NCBI RefSeq assembly: GCF_013141725.1
Contig: NZ_WHNZ01000015.1
Location: 1-64,000, forward strand
Reading direction: 5' to 3'
Length of the DNA: 64,000 nt
DNA from: Paenibacillus planticolens
Lineage (GTDB): Bacteria > Bacillota > Bacilli > Paenibacillales > NBRC-103111
This document shows, piece after piece, positions 63,365 through 64,000 of the stretch (its first letter is position 1; each line of letters opens with the position of its first letter). Under the pieces are notes generated by a model. The model did not search any database. It was not told the origin of the DNA and saw only the letters and a list, made by a program, of their open reading frames with translations. The position numbers and the translations under genes are program-made.

Positions 63365-64000
63365 AATTGCAGGAGACTTAGAACTGCAAATCGATGTCAC
63401 CTCCAACCCCTTTGATATTCCACTGGATCGCTTGTTTGAAATGGCTGCAAGAATAAATAAGAAACGTTCATTTCTTTTTGTGAGTAAAGTACTAGGCAAG
63501 CATATTCCGGTTAATCCATATACGTCATTATTGAGCGGGGTTTCACTGGGATTGCTGCTGCAGCAGGAGCTGCAAGGCAATATGCCTAGACATTTATTAT
63601 TGCTGGCAATGCAGGGAATTATCAATCCTTCCCAATCTTATGAAGCGTATCATGAAGTAATGTCCCATCGCTTATCTCTTCCTCAATCGATTCTGTTTAT
63701 TGGATTTGCCGAGACTGCAACGGCTATCGGACATGCCGTTTTTCAGACTTTTAGAGCTAATTGCCATTATATTCATACTACACGCGAAATCATTGAAGAG
63801 TCGGAATCTATCCTTCATTTCAGCGAGGAACACTCCCATGCAGTCGCTCATTATTGCTATGCCAAAGATCCTCAGCTGTTCACGAACGCCGAAACGGTTG
63901 TCCTCATTGACGATGAAATTACGACAGGCAAAACCTCACTCAACATTATTCGAGATATGCAGGCAAAGTTTCCGAAAAAGGTGTACTACATCCTTGCTTT
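63309..64000 (+). CDS. Phosphoribosyltransferase of the Ter operon (3' truncated by window)
   Basis: 230 codons are visible; the reading frame is still open at 64000. It starts at ATG 63309 inside the preceding gene (GGGGTG upstream). The PRPP-binding signature VVLIDDEITTGKTSLNII (~residues 197-214) marks a type I PRTase, preceded by LFIGFAETATAIGHAVF. In Ter operons this PRTase sits with HpcH-like, HAD and ATP-grasp enzymes. Further partners presumably lie right of the window. Confidence 0.88.
   Translation, partial: MNNNNISDYCPSKTERTYKIAGDLELQIDVTSNPFDIPLDRLFEMAARINKKRSFLFVSKVLGKHIPVNPYTSLLSGVSLGLLLQQELQGNMPRHLLLLAMQGIINPSQSYEAYHEVMSHRLSLPQSILFIGFAETATAIGHAVFQTFRANCHYIHTTREIIEESESILHFSEEHSHAVAHYCYAKDPQLFTNAETVVLIDDEITTGKTSLNIIRDMQAKFPKKVYYILA

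Overview
The window looks like chromosome of a spore-forming member of the Paenibacillaceae (Paenibacillus or a close relative). The evidence is indirect but consistent: a 16-gene tRNA cluster of the Bacilli type, two small acid-soluble spore protein genes, a YjcZ-type small spore protein, a YheC/D coat-associated ATP-grasp protein, a gerA-type germinant receptor operon, two c-di-AMP (ydaO/yuaA) riboswitches, a Lia-type envelope-stress operon, strong AGGAGG ribosome binding sites, frequent TTG/GTG starts and moderate GC. I see no prophage, insertion sequence, CRISPR array or integrative element.

Layout. 1-1690: tRNA cluster, probably distal to an rRNA operon lying left of the window. 1.8-8.4 kb: a methyltransferase, a ROK regulator, an alpha/beta hydrolase, an MFS exporter, then an OmpR-type two-component system followed by a methionine-rich secreted stalk-domain protein. 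9.2-14.6 kb: an intergenic repeat, then a molybdenum block (membrane-anchored sulfite-oxidase-type enzyme, MOSC protein, mobA, moaA, moeA). 14.6-18.3 kb: a small spore protein, an acetyltransferase, a 1.2 kb gene-free stretch rich in repeats, and a 3D-domain wall hydrolase under a c-di-AMP riboswitch. 18.4-22.7 kb: a LiaI / PspA-like / LiaF / LiaS / LiaR operon and signal peptidase I. 22.7-31.3 kb: mostly housekeeping and conserved genes (zwf, a phosphoesterase, prfC, YheC/D, a GGDEF-EAL protein). 31.5-36.4 kb: a LacI regulator with two Gfo/Idh/MocA dehydrogenases and a ThuA-like protein, then a HAD phosphatase. 36.4-40.1 kb: sspI, a KtrA-type RCK protein, an rRNA methyltransferase, and an aldo/keto reductase with an AdhR-like MerR regulator. 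40.2-46.3 kb: a six-gene envelope operon (response regulator, sensor kinase, lipoprotein, SEDS protein, MgtE, UppP). 46.4-52.9 kb: MATE exporter, gdhA, a stand-alone ATP-dependent DNA ligase, an SASP gene, and a LysM-CAP protein behind a second c-di-AMP riboswitch. 52.9-58.0 kb (minus strand): a gerA operon with two permease genes. 58.2-64.0 kb: a Ter stress operon behind a textbook ECF-sigma promoter, running off the right edge inside a phosphoribosyltransferase gene.

The main themes are envelope homeostasis (Lia, Ter, SEDS/MgtE/UppP, c-di-AMP-controlled wall proteins) and sporulation/germination. The points most worth follow-up are the Ter operon with its metabolic tail and ECF promoter, a dispersed roughly 200-bp intergenic repeat family with at least three clear copies, the six-gene envelope operon, and matching tandem TTGTAA boxes (11-bp spacing) in front of both the first response-regulator gene and the Met-rich secreted protein gene. 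All functions are assigned by reading motifs; no database search was run.
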